From Peribacillus sp. ACCC06369 (GTDB taxonomy: Bacteria > Bacillota > Bacilli > Bacillales > DSM-1321), in assembly GCF_030348945.1 (NCBI RefSeq), contig NZ_JAUCEN010000002.1, forward strand, positions 1,426,001-1,490,000: DNA of 64,000 nt, in the 5' to 3' direction. A program made the translations under genes and the position numbers. The notes below the pieces were generated by a model. It did not search any database. It saw only the letters and a list, made by a program, of their open reading frames with translations, and was not told the origin of the DNA. Positions 18,191 through 26,035 of the stretch are shown here, one piece after another (positions within the stretch are counted from its first letter, which is position 1; each line of letters opens with the position of its first letter).

Positions 18191-19804
18191 ATGATGAAAG
18201 AAAAAAAATGGCTGTCCGTTTATCCCGATTCAATTTCAAAGGAAATAAAAGTTCCTGAGTTTCCGATGCAAAGAATCCTTCAAAATGCATGTCAGGCCTA
18301 TCCAAACAATACAGCTATTACTTTTTTTGGACGAAAGATATCTTATCAGGAACTTTTTCATGCATCGCAAGCCTTTGCTTCAGCCCTGCAAAAAAAAGGC
18401 GTCCAAAAAGGTGATCGTGTCGCCATCATGCTACCTAACTGTCCCCAATACGTCATTGCATACTATGGATCTTTGACGACAGGAGCAATTATCACCCAAA
18501 TCAATCCAATGCTGGTTGAAAGGGAGTTGCAGCATATCTTACAGGACTCCGGTGCCGAAACGATCGTGGTTTTGGATGGATTATATCCGAAAGTGAAAAG
18601 TGTCCAGCAGCATGCAAATGTGAAAAATATTATCGCCGTAAGCCTGCGGCCATCAGATGCAGATTTCCAGCCTGATGTTTCATTTGACCAATTCATGAAG
18701 TCAGGGGACGGAAAAATCAATCCAGTATCATTCGATCCGGAAAATGATATCGCCGTTCTTCAGTATACAGGAGGAACGACTGGCCGTTCAAAAGGAGCTA
18801 TGCTGACTCACAGAAATATTCTGGCTAACGTCGTTCAATCATATGAATTCTTCAAGCATGAATTAAAATTGGGAGCTGAAAGAACGTTGTCGGTCATCCC
18901 GCTTTTCCATGTTTTTGGAATGACGTCCGCAATGAACCTATCCGTTTATATTGCTGGTGACTCAATCATGCTGCCAAGGTTTGAGATAGAAGAAGTGCTT
19001 GAAACGATAAAGCGAGAACAGCCAACCACTTTTCCTGGTGTACCGACCATGTATGTAGCGTTGACGAATCATCCAAAGGCAGAAGAATATGGAATGGGAT
19101 CAATTCAGGTCTGTAACAGCGGAAGTGCACCGATGCCTGTGGAACTGCTACGTGAGTTTGAACGAAAATCAGGTGCGAAGATATTGGAAGGCTACGGTCT
19201 TACGGAAGCTTCGCCAACAACGCATTGTAACCCGGTATTTGCTGAAAGGAAGCCTGGGAGCGTCGGGATTGGTATCCCTTCGACTGAATATAAAGTGATG
19301 GACCTAGGGGACGGGACAAAAGAAGTGCCCACTGGCGAAATGGGGGAATTGGTCGTCAAAGGACCTCAAGTGATGAAAGGTTACTGGAATATGCCTGAGG
19401 AAACTGCGGTCACTCTTAGGGATGGTTGGCTTTATACGGGGGATATCGCCAAAGTTGATGAAGAAGGGTACCTCTATATTGTCGACAGGAAAAAAGATTT
19501 GATCATCGCAAGTGGGTTTAATATATATCCGCGTGATGTGGAGGAAGTTCTCTATGAACATCCTGCTGTCCAGGAAGCGGTTGTCGTCGGGGTTCCGGAT
19601 GCTTACCGAGGGGAGTCGGTTAAAGCGGTGCTTGTACTTAAAAATAATAAAAAGGCAAGTGAACGGGAAATCATTGATTACTGCCGTGCAAACCTATCGG
19701 CCTATAAAGTTCCGAATTTTGTTGAATTTCGTGAAGAGTTACCGAAAACAAATGTCGGAAAGATTTTAAGGCGAGCTTTAAGGGAAGAACTTTCCAGGAA
19801 ATAA
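18191..19804 (+). CDS. Long-chain-fatty-acid-CoA ligase family protein
   Basis: An acyl-CoA synthetase of about 537 residues in the AMP-forming ligase family. The phosphate loop YTGGTTGRSKGAM, the EGYGLTEASPTTH segment, the YTGDIAKVDEEGYLYIVDR hinge region and the C-terminal lysine region PKTNVGKILRR are intact. It should activate the incoming carboxylic acid to its CoA thioester and thereby start the pathway. ATG 18191 was chosen: GGAGGG lies seven bases before it, while the ATG at 18173 precedes that site. It is the third gene of the first transcription unit. Confidence 0.9.
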   Translation: MMKEKKWLSVYPDSISKEIKVPEFPMQRILQNACQAYPNNTAITFFGRKISYQELFHASQAFASALQKKGVQKGDRVAIMLPNCPQYVIAYYGSLTTGAIITQINPMLVERELQHILQDSGAETIVVLDGLYPKVKSVQQHANVKNIIAVSLRPSDADFQPDVSFDQFMKSGDGKINPVSFDPENDIAVLQYTGGTTGRSKGAMLTHRNILANVVQSYEFFKHELKLGAERTLSVIPLFHVFGMTSAMNLSVYIAGDSIMLPRFEIEEVLETIKREQPTTFPGVPTMYVALTNHPKAEEYGMGSIQVCNSGSAPMPVELLREFERKSGAKILEGYGLTEASPTTHCNPVFAERKPGSVGIGIPSTEYKVMDLGDGTKEVPTGEMGELVVKGPQVMKGYWNMPEETAVTLRDGWLYTGDIAKVDEEGYLYIVDRKKDLIIASGFNIYPRDVEEVLYEHPAVQEAVVVGVPDAYRGESVKAVLVLKNNKKASEREIIDYCRANLSAYKVPNFVEFREELPKTNVGKILRRALREELSRK

Positions 19805-19870
19805 GAAGGAAGTACGAAAGCGTATGATATCAATTCAGCTGAAATTTTAACAGATTGCGAGGATGCATAC

Positions 19871-20434
19871 ATGAAAGAAAAAATGACAGAACATAGCATA
19901 CGCTTATTTGAAAAGAAGGGCTTTAGTGAAACGTCGATTTCTGATATCGTCGAATCGGTCGGGGTGACGAAGGGAACGTTTTATTACTACTTTACGAGCA
20001 AAGAGCAGTTGCTTATGGATATTCATCTAGCATATATAGACGAGTTGCTTAGTGAGCAGGAAATAATCATTTTGGATCCTGGGAAAAGCTGTAAGGATAA
20101 GCTTTTCGATATGGTATATATGCTCTTAAAAAGCATCAAAACCAAAAAATCCAGCGCCACGGTCTTTTTCCGTGAAATGAAAAATCTAAGTGACGAAAAA
20201 CTTGCACAAGTCCTTCCTAAGAGGGATGATTTCCGTAATAAAATCGAGCAAGTGCTGATAGAAGGCATCGAGAGCGGAGAACTACGTTCCAATCTCGATG
20301 CATCCATCATCTCTTTTGCTATTTTGGGTGTGACCAATTGGAGCTATCATTGGTTTGACCCAGAAGGTGAAAAAAACGAACAGGAAGTGGCAGCCATTTT
20401 TATGGAGATGATTCTGCATGGAATTGAAGCGTGA
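19871..20434 (+). CDS. TetR/AcrR family transcriptional regulator
   Basis: A 187-residue repressor-type protein. The N-terminal helix-turn-helix is clear: FEKKGFSETSISDIVESVGV then TKGTFYYYFTSKEQLL. The C-terminal two thirds is the ligand and dimer domain, ending WFDPEGEKNEQEVAAIFMEM. It lies between the two halves of the acyl-CoA cluster and 12 bases before the second operator. Its probable sites are the palindromes at 16120 and 20446, so it would control both halves, likely relieved by an acyl-CoA as for FadR-type TetR proteins. Its own gene would be in the first regulated unit, giving autoregulation. Confidence 0.9.
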   Translation: MKEKMTEHSIRLFEKKGFSETSISDIVESVGVTKGTFYYYFTSKEQLLMDIHLAYIDELLSEQEIIILDPGKSCKDKLFDMVYMLLKSIKTKKSSATVFFREMKNLSDEKLAQVLPKRDDFRNKIEQVLIEGIESGELRSNLDASIISFAILGVTNWSYHWFDPEGEKNEQEVAAIFMEMILHGIEA

Positions 20435-20441
20435 CTAGGTT

Positions 20442-20459
20442 ACATACTAACCAGTTAGT
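20442..20459 (+). promoter_or_regulatory. Probable TetR-family operator 2
   Basis: ACATACTAACCAGTTAGT matches operator 1 in 17 of 18 bases. The core ACTAACC/AGTTAGT (20446-20459) is an imperfect 14-base palindrome. It sits between the tetR stop and the hydroxyacyl-CoA dehydrogenase start, suggesting a second regulated promoter there. Confidence 0.75.
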
Positions 20460-20477
20460 AGAGGGGAGATGGATGGC

Positions 20478-21365
20478 ATGACCGACAAGCAAATTCAATC
20501 AATAACCGTAATCGGGGCTGGGCAGATGGGGCATCAAATTGCGATGCTTGCTGCACTTGGAGGTTACGAAACGATTCTTCAGGATGTTCAGGAAAAAGCG
20601 TTGAATGCAGCCAAAGAAAAATTGGACGTCATTTTGACTAAATGGGTCCAAAAAGGAAAATTGTCTGAAGATCGAAAATTGGCGGCATTTAGCCGTCTTC
20701 AATATACTACCGATTTGGAGAAAGCGGCCAGTGGAGCTGATTTGATCATTGAAGCGGTTGTTGAAAAACTTGATGTGAAGCAGGAAGTTTTCGCTAAACT
20801 GGAGCAATTGGCACCAACAGAAACCATTTTTGCAACGAATAGTTCAACGATTGTCAATAGCCTGCTGTCAGGTGTGACGAATCGTCCGGATAAGTTCATT
20901 AATATGCATTTCTTCTTCCCGCCTCTAATAATGGATTGTGTTGAAATTGTAATGAGTGATCAAACTTCTGAAGAAACCGCTAAGCTTGCGATGGAAGTCA
21001 CAGAGAAAATGAATAGGACAGGAGTTTTGTTGAGGAAAGAAATATCGGGATTTGTAGCCAATCGAATTTTGGGAGCGTTACAGCGTGAGGCCCTATATTT
21101 GTATGAAGAAGGAATTGTGGATTATAAGGATATCGATTTAATTTGCAGGAAAGCGTTAGGCCATCCCGTCGGTCCATTTGAACTGATGGATTTATCAGGT
21201 ATTGATGTAGGATATTTTGTCATGCAGCAACGATACAATGAAACTGGAAATCCAGAAGACAAGCCAAATGCTTGTATAGAAGAAAAGGTTAACAAAGGAC
21301 ATTTAGGAAGGAAAACAGGAAAAGGTTGGTATGATTATCCAAATCAAGGAGTGAAGAATCGATGA
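20478..21365 (+). CDS. 3-hydroxyacyl-CoA (3-hydroxybutyryl-CoA) dehydrogenase
   Basis: A 295-residue NAD-dependent dehydrogenase. It has the Rossmann motif VIGAGQMGHQIAM near the N terminus, the catalytic-type FINMHFFFPP with its His, ATNSSTI, and the C-terminal helical domain with ISGFVANRILGAL and GPFELMDLSGID. It oxidises 3-hydroxyacyl-CoA to 3-ketoacyl-CoA. ATG 20478 was chosen because GAGGGGAG lies ten bases upstream and abuts the other ATG at 20469. It overlaps the following crotonase by four bases. Confidence 0.92.
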   Translation: MTDKQIQSITVIGAGQMGHQIAMLAALGGYETILQDVQEKALNAAKEKLDVILTKWVQKGKLSEDRKLAAFSRLQYTTDLEKAASGADLIIEAVVEKLDVKQEVFAKLEQLAPTETIFATNSSTIVNSLLSGVTNRPDKFINMHFFFPPLIMDCVEIVMSDQTSEETAKLAMEVTEKMNRTGVLLRKEISGFVANRILGALQREALYLYEEGIVDYKDIDLICRKALGHPVGPFELMDLSGIDVGYFVMQQRYNETGNPEDKPNACIEEKVNKGHLGRKTGKGWYDYPNQGVKNR

Positions 21366-22141
21366 CACAGTTAATTAGAGTGGAAAAAGAAAATAAGCTT
21401 GCGATCATAACCATTGATAATCCTCCATTAAACGTAATCAGCAAACAGGTATTCAAAGAATTGGGAGAAATATTCACTGAACTTTCAAAGAATTCTGAAA
21501 CTGTAGCAGTACTCTTAACGGGTGCAGGCAATATCGCATTTGCGGCTGGTGCTGATATAAAAGAATTCCCTAACATGATGGGAAACCCGAATATGAAAGA
21601 ATTGGTAAGGGAAAGTCATGCCGTCTTAACCAAAATAGACATGTTCCCTAAACCTACGATAGCTGTATTAAATGGCCTGACTTTAGGCGGCGGATGCGAA
21701 TTGGCTCTGTCCTGTGATATGCGTGTCGCTGAAACACAGGTGCAAATTGGGCTGCCGGAAGTGAAATTAGGCTTATTTCCTGGTGCTGGCGGTACACAGC
21801 GTTTGTCCAGACTTGTAGGGAACGCAAAAGCAAAGGAGATTATATTCACCGGTGATCCGCTTGATGCCAAAGAAGCGGAAAAGATCGGGCTTGTCAATAA
21901 AGTCGTCGAGCAAGGCTGCGGTTTATCGGAAGCGAAAATCTTGGCTTCAAGAATGACGAGGCACTCTTTACAAGCACTTTCAAGAATCAAGAAGGCGATT
22001 AATGAAGGAAGTGAGGCAACGCTTGAACAAGGACTAGAGCTAGAAACGAATCTTTTTGAAGAAATCTTCCAAACTGAAGATGTTAAAGAAGGGGTTTCCG
22101 CTTTTCTGGATAAGCGTAAACCTGCTTTTGTACATCGTTAA
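21362..22141 (+). CDS. Enoyl-CoA hydratase (crotonase family)
   Basis: A 259-residue crotonase. It has the oxyanion-hole segment AAGADIKEF and both hydratase glutamates, in GGGCELALSCD and LPEVKLGLFPGAGGTQRL. It should hydrate 2-enoyl-CoA to 3-hydroxyacyl-CoA, the substrate of the dehydrogenase immediately upstream. The ATGA overlap with that gene indicates coupling. Confidence 0.92.
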   Translation: MTQLIRVEKENKLAIITIDNPPLNVISKQVFKELGEIFTELSKNSETVAVLLTGAGNIAFAAGADIKEFPNMMGNPNMKELVRESHAVLTKIDMFPKPTIAVLNGLTLGGGCELALSCDMRVAETQVQIGLPEVKLGLFPGAGGTQRLSRLVGNAKAKEIIFTGDPLDAKEAEKIGLVNKVVEQGCGLSEAKILASRMTRHSLQALSRIKKAINEGSEATLEQGLELETNLFEEIFQTEDVKEGVSAFLDKRKPAFVHR

Positions 22142-22156
22142 ACAAGGAGGGGTAAT

Positions 22157-22558
22157 ATGCATGAATTTGAAGTCAACGTCCGTTTTTCAGAAACGGATGC
22201 TTTGGGCCACATCAATAACACAAGCTATTTCATTTACCTCGAAGAAGCCCGCATGAAATTTTTTGAAGCCTTGGGGCTAGCGACGAAAGTCGAATCGTGG
22301 AATTTTTTGTTAGCCTCCACAAAATGCGACTTTATTGCTCAGGGATATTTCAATCAACTCTTGACCATTCGTTCATCTTTGACGAAGGTGGGGACGAAAA
22401 GCTGTGAAATGGTCCATGATATTCTCTGTTCACAAACTGGTGAAGTAATTGCCAAGGGGAGTGCAGTTTTAGTCTGTTTCAATTTTTTGAATCAAAATAG
22501 TGAACCTATTCCTGAAAAGATTAAAGAAAAGCTCATCTCACATCTTGTTCATAATTAG
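22157..22558 (+). CDS. Hotdog-fold acyl-CoA thioesterase
   Basis: A 133-residue protein of the 4-hydroxybenzoyl-CoA thioesterase/YbgC type. The signature VRFSETDALGHINNTSYFIY near the N terminus contains the catalytic-type Asp followed by GHINN. It would hydrolyse an acyl-CoA, perhaps relieving CoA sequestration when the pathway stalls. It begins 15 bases after the hydratase with an AAGGAGG site. Confidence 0.88.
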   Translation: MHEFEVNVRFSETDALGHINNTSYFIYLEEARMKFFEALGLATKVESWNFLLASTKCDFIAQGYFNQLLTIRSSLTKVGTKSCEMVHDILCSQTGEVIAKGSAVLVCFNFLNQNSEPIPEKIKEKLISHLVHN

Positions 22559-22588
22559 AATGATAAAAGTCTAAAGGAGTGGAGGAAC

Positions 22589-23650
22589 ATGGTTGACGAT
22601 ACGATTCCTGTTCGGCCTGGAGAGGAACTGAATGTTCATTCATTAGAAGGCTTCCTAAGAAAAAATGTTTTGGACCTTCCAAATGAACCGTTAGAATTGC
22701 AACAATTTTCCACAGGTTATTCAAATTTGACCTATCAGCTGAAAATGGGGGAGTGGGAGGCAGTCCTCAGAAGGCCGCCGCTTGGTCCTGTCGCTCCAAA
22801 GGCACATGATATGAAGCGTGAACATCATATTCTGGCCTCAATCAACCCATATTTTCAAGCCGCTCCCGAGCCAATTCTATTCTCGGATGATGAGTCTATT
22901 GCTGGGGCCCCTTTTTTCCTAATGGAAAGGAAACATGGAATTGTAATAGACAATGAGTTTCCCAAAGGAATCGAGCCTACTCCTGAAAGGTGCCGACAGC
23001 TTTCTTATGTCATGGTCGATCGGCTTGCTGACCTACACTCGATCCCACATGAGAAAACGGGTTTAGTGGAAATCTCCAAACCGGAGGGATTCATTGAAAG
23101 ACAAGTAAACGGTTGGATTTCCCGTTATGAGAGAGCAAAGACAGATGAAATAGAAGAAGTGCGGCCGCTTATCGAATATTTGCAACAGAATATCCCGAAA
23201 CATAGCCAGACTTCAATTATCCATTATGACTATAAGATCAATAATGCCATGTTTAACCATGACCTTACAGAGATGGTAGGTTTATTTGATTGGGAAATGT
23301 CCACCGTTGGTGATCCGTTAGCCGATCTAGGAGTTGCTTTAAGCTACTGGACGGAAAGCGGTGACCCGGAACCTATCAAAATCGGTGTGGGTCAAGCGTC
23401 CGTCACGACTTTAACTGGTTTCCTGACAAGAAGGGAATTTATCGAGACGTATGCAGCAAGAAGCGGCAGGGATGTTTCCAACGTCGATTTTTATTTAACC
23501 TTTGGTTACTTTAAGTTAGCTGTCATCCTTCAGCAAATCTATTACCGATATAAAAAAGGCCAGACTAATGACCCCCGTTTTTCCAATCTCGGAAAAACGG
23601 TTAAAAGCTTAATCAGCCATGCAGCAAATGTAGCTGCGAAGGAAGTTTAA
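22589..23650 (+). CDS. ACAD10/ACAD11-type acyl-CoA kinase (APH phosphotransferase family)
   Basis: A 353-residue protein with the aminoglycoside-phosphotransferase kinase fold. The nucleotide-lobe segment VLRRPPLGPVAPKAHDMKRE (59-78) is characteristic of the ACAD10/11 N-terminal domain. The catalytic loop IIHYDYKINNAMF has the expected His212, Asp214 and Asn219, and the metal motif is FDWEMSTVGDPLADLG with Asp234. In mammals and in the Pseudomonas lva operon such kinases phosphorylate the 4-hydroxyl of 4-hydroxyacyl-CoA. An antibiotic kinase role is unlikely in this operon. ATG 22589 follows GGAGTGGAGG. Confidence 0.88.
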   Translation: MVDDTIPVRPGEELNVHSLEGFLRKNVLDLPNEPLELQQFSTGYSNLTYQLKMGEWEAVLRRPPLGPVAPKAHDMKREHHILASINPYFQAAPEPILFSDDESIAGAPFFLMERKHGIVIDNEFPKGIEPTPERCRQLSYVMVDRLADLHSIPHEKTGLVEISKPEGFIERQVNGWISRYERAKTDEIEEVRPLIEYLQQNIPKHSQTSIIHYDYKINNAMFNHDLTEMVGLFDWEMSTVGDPLADLGVALSYWTESGDPEPIKIGVGQASVTTLTGFLTRREFIETYAARSGRDVSNVDFYLTFGYFKLAVILQQIYYRYKKGQTNDPRFSNLGKTVKSLISHAANVAAKEV

Positions 23651-23654
23651 TAAT

Positions 23655-24413
23655 ATGGAGTATGTACAAAACATTCATTTGTTATTAAAAAAAGAAGAGA
23701 TAGATGGGGAAAAGCTTCAAGAAGGGGAAAAAGTTGCAGTCGTCCTGGATGTGTTATTAGCGACCACAACGATTATTTCAGCACTTCATGATGGAGCACG
23801 CCAGGTGATTCCTGTCATGGATCCAATTGATGCCTTAGTGAAAAGCCAGGAATTGGGCCATGGAGATACTCTAGTGGCAGGTGAACTTAAAGCAAAGCCG
23901 GTTGAAGATTTGATGTACCCAAGTCCGACGCTATTGAGTAAGTTGGTACACGGCAAAACACTAATACTGTCTACGACTAACGGAACGGTAGCGTTGAGAA
24001 ATTCTGCCGCTGCCAAAAAGGTTTACATCGCTTCTTTGCTGAATAATCCGTCTGTTGCGGAAAAAATAAAAAAACATCATAAAACAGAAACGATCGTCAT
24101 CGTTTGTTCGGGAAACTCAGGTGAATTCAGTCTGGAAGACTTTTATGGTGCAGGCCATTTGATAGATTGCCTGATTGCTGGATCACAAGATCCATTCATG
24201 CTCAACGATGCAGCAAAGGCTGCAATTGCGCTTTATCGCACGAATAGCGAAAATGCCCTTGATATCTTGCAATCATCATATGTCGGACAGCTGTTTGACA
24301 AACACAGCTTGATCGCCGATTTGGAATTGGCGGCCCAAAAAGGTTCGATAGATCTTGTTCCGGAGTTGGTGGATGGAAGAATCGAGGCGGAATTGAAAAG
24401 GCAGGAAACGTAG
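23655..24413 (+). CDS. 2-phosphosulfolactate phosphatase (ComB) family protein
   Basis: A 252-residue protein of the ComB family, Mg2+-dependent acid phosphatases known from coenzyme M and sulfolactate synthesis. Family-like stretches are AVVLDVLLATTTIISALHDG (29-48), LVAGELKAKPVED, STTNGTVAL, VCSGNSGEFSLEDFYGAGHL and a conserved acidic centre. It starts four bases after the kinase stop, in the middle of an acyl-CoA operon with no other sulfolactate gene, so its substrate is probably not phosphosulfolactate. A phosphorylated pathway intermediate is an attractive but untested alternative. Confidence 0.82.
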   Translation: MEYVQNIHLLLKKEEIDGEKLQEGEKVAVVLDVLLATTTIISALHDGARQVIPVMDPIDALVKSQELGHGDTLVAGELKAKPVEDLMYPSPTLLSKLVHGKTLILSTTNGTVALRNSAAAKKVYIASLLNNPSVAEKIKKHHKTETIVIVCSGNSGEFSLEDFYGAGHLIDCLIAGSQDPFMLNDAAKAAIALYRTNSENALDILQSSYVGQLFDKHSLIADLELAAQKGSIDLVPELVDGRIEAELKRQET

Positions 24414-24442
24414 TAACAAAATCCAGATATGAGGTGAAGGGA

Positions 24443-25222
24443 ATGAGGTTTTCACAGTCAATAGCGGTGGTGACAGGTGCAGGTTCTGGTATTGGGAAAG
24501 CTACAGCGATGCGCTTATCGGACGAAGGGGCAAAAGTGTTGTTGGTAGGGCGGACGAAAGGAAAGCTGGAGGAAGCGGCAGCTGAAATCAATGCCAGGCA
24601 CACGATTCCCATGGCCGATATTTTCCCTGCGGATGTAACCGTCGAGGAAGATGTAAAAGAGCTGTCCATGTATGTGAAGGAACAATATCGTGACCTTCAC
24701 ATCCTAATCAATAACGCAGGTGGATCAAAGTCCTCGAAGCTTTTGGATACATCTGCAGCTGATTGGGATATGATTCAACATGTCAATTTGAAAAGTGTCT
24801 ATTTAGTTTCCAAATACTTAGGGAAAGTGATGGAAGAAGGAGCGAACAGTGGAAATGAAGGTTCTATCAACAGGGCAATCGTGAATGTGGCTTCACTGTC
24901 AGGACATCAGGCAGGGGCCTTCATCCCGCATTACAGCTCTGCTAAGGCAGGGGTCATCAGTTTAACGAAATCATTGGCACTAGAACTCGCTGCAGTCGGC
25001 ATTCGGGTCAATTCCGTATCTCCGGGGTTTATTGAAACGCCATTAACGGAGGATGGATTGCAGAATGAAAAATTCGTAAAGTCCATTCAGAGGAACACGG
25101 CACTGGAAAGAGTGGGGAAAGCGGAGGAAATCAGTAATGTCATTACCTTTGCTGCTTCTCCGGAGGCTTCCTATATGACTGGGACAGATATATTGGTGGA
25201 TGGCGGCTGGTTGATCAAATAG
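24443..25222 (+). CDS. Short-chain dehydrogenase/reductase
   Basis: A 259-residue classical SDR. Motifs are VVTGAGSGIGKATA, LINNAGGSKSSK, NVASLSGHQAG with catalytic Ser, HYSSAKAGVISLTKS with Tyr and Lys, and VSPGFIETPLTEDG. It is the second SDR of the cluster and may act on a different oxidation state or chain position. ATG 24443 follows GAGGTGAAGGG; the GTG at 24434 overlaps that site. It lies 29 bases downstream of the ComB-like gene. Confidence 0.88.
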   Translation: MRFSQSIAVVTGAGSGIGKATAMRLSDEGAKVLLVGRTKGKLEEAAAEINARHTIPMADIFPADVTVEEDVKELSMYVKEQYRDLHILINNAGGSKSSKLLDTSAADWDMIQHVNLKSVYLVSKYLGKVMEEGANSGNEGSINRAIVNVASLSGHQAGAFIPHYSSAKAGVISLTKSLALELAAVGIRVNSVSPGFIETPLTEDGLQNEKFVKSIQRNTALERVGKAEEISNVITFAASPEASYMTGTDILVDGGWLIK

Positions 25223-25239
25223 AAAAAGGGGATGGGTAA

Positions 25240-26019
25240 ATGTTAAAAGAACACTTGTTGACAGAAGTTATCGATAATGTATTGATCCTGACGTTGAATC
25301 GTCCTGAAAGCCTGAATGCATTTAGTCCTGATATGATTGCAAATTTAACGAGAACGATTAAGGATGTTAAACAAACGCCACATATAAGGGCTGTCATCAT
25401 CAAAGGGGCGGGTCGGTCATTCACTGCAGGAGGAGACGTTAAGTCGATGGGGAAGGCATCTGCAGGTCAATTGTATGATCATGTTGGCAGAATGAACGAA
25501 TGCATTTTGGCTCTCGATGCATCTGAGGTTCCCGTTATCGCTGCCGTCCATGGATTTGCGGCAGGGGCCGGTTTCAATTTGGCACTCGCTTGTGATTTGA
25601 TAGTGGCTTCCGATGATAGTCAATTTGCCATGAGTTTTTCACAGGTAGGCCTGATTTCAGATGGAGGGGGTTCGTATTTTTTACCAAAGTTAGTAGGCCC
25701 CCACCTTGCAAAGCAGCTCTTCTTTTCAGCAGAGCCGATTTCTGCGGAACGCTTATACCAGTTAGGTGTAATTAATTATTTATATCCACTCAATCAACTT
25801 GAAGAAGAAACATTGAAACTAGCGGAAAAGCTTTCAAATGGTCCAACAAAAGCATATGGAATGATGAAAAAACTCGTTAGCCATTCATTTACGGCTACAT
25901 TGGATGAAATACTCGAACAGGAGCGAATCACGCAAACCTTGATGGCTTCCACAGAAGATCATCTAGAGGGGGTGGCAGCATTCAAAGAGAAAAGAAAACC
26001 GGGATTTACGGGGAATTAA
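25240..26019 (+). CDS. Crotonase family protein, PaaG-like (enoyl-CoA isomerase/hydratase)
   Basis: A 259-residue crotonase. It has FTAGGDVKSMG for the oxyanion hole, but both hydratase glutamates are absent: the first region reads AAGAGFNLALACD and the second SFSQVGLISDGGGS. This pattern, with Asp in the second region, resembles PaaG-type delta-isomerases rather than hydratases. It may shift a double bond so that the other crotonase in the operon can hydrate it. It follows the SDR by 17 bases with an AAAAGGGGATGGG site. Confidence 0.85.
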   Translation: MLKEHLLTEVIDNVLILTLNRPESLNAFSPDMIANLTRTIKDVKQTPHIRAVIIKGAGRSFTAGGDVKSMGKASAGQLYDHVGRMNECILALDASEVPVIAAVHGFAAGAGFNLALACDLIVASDDSQFAMSFSQVGLISDGGGSYFLPKLVGPHLAKQLFFSAEPISAERLYQLGVINYLYPLNQLEEETLKLAEKLSNGPTKAYGMMKKLVSHSFTATLDEILEQERITQTLMASTEDHLEGVAAFKEKRKPGFTGN

Positions 26020-26035
26020 TAAGGGGGGAACAATG

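Noticed and set aside
22589..23650. Antibiotic (aminoglycoside) resistance kinase
   Set aside because: Kinase motifs match the ACAD10/11 and LvaA type, and the gene is embedded in an acyl-CoA operon.
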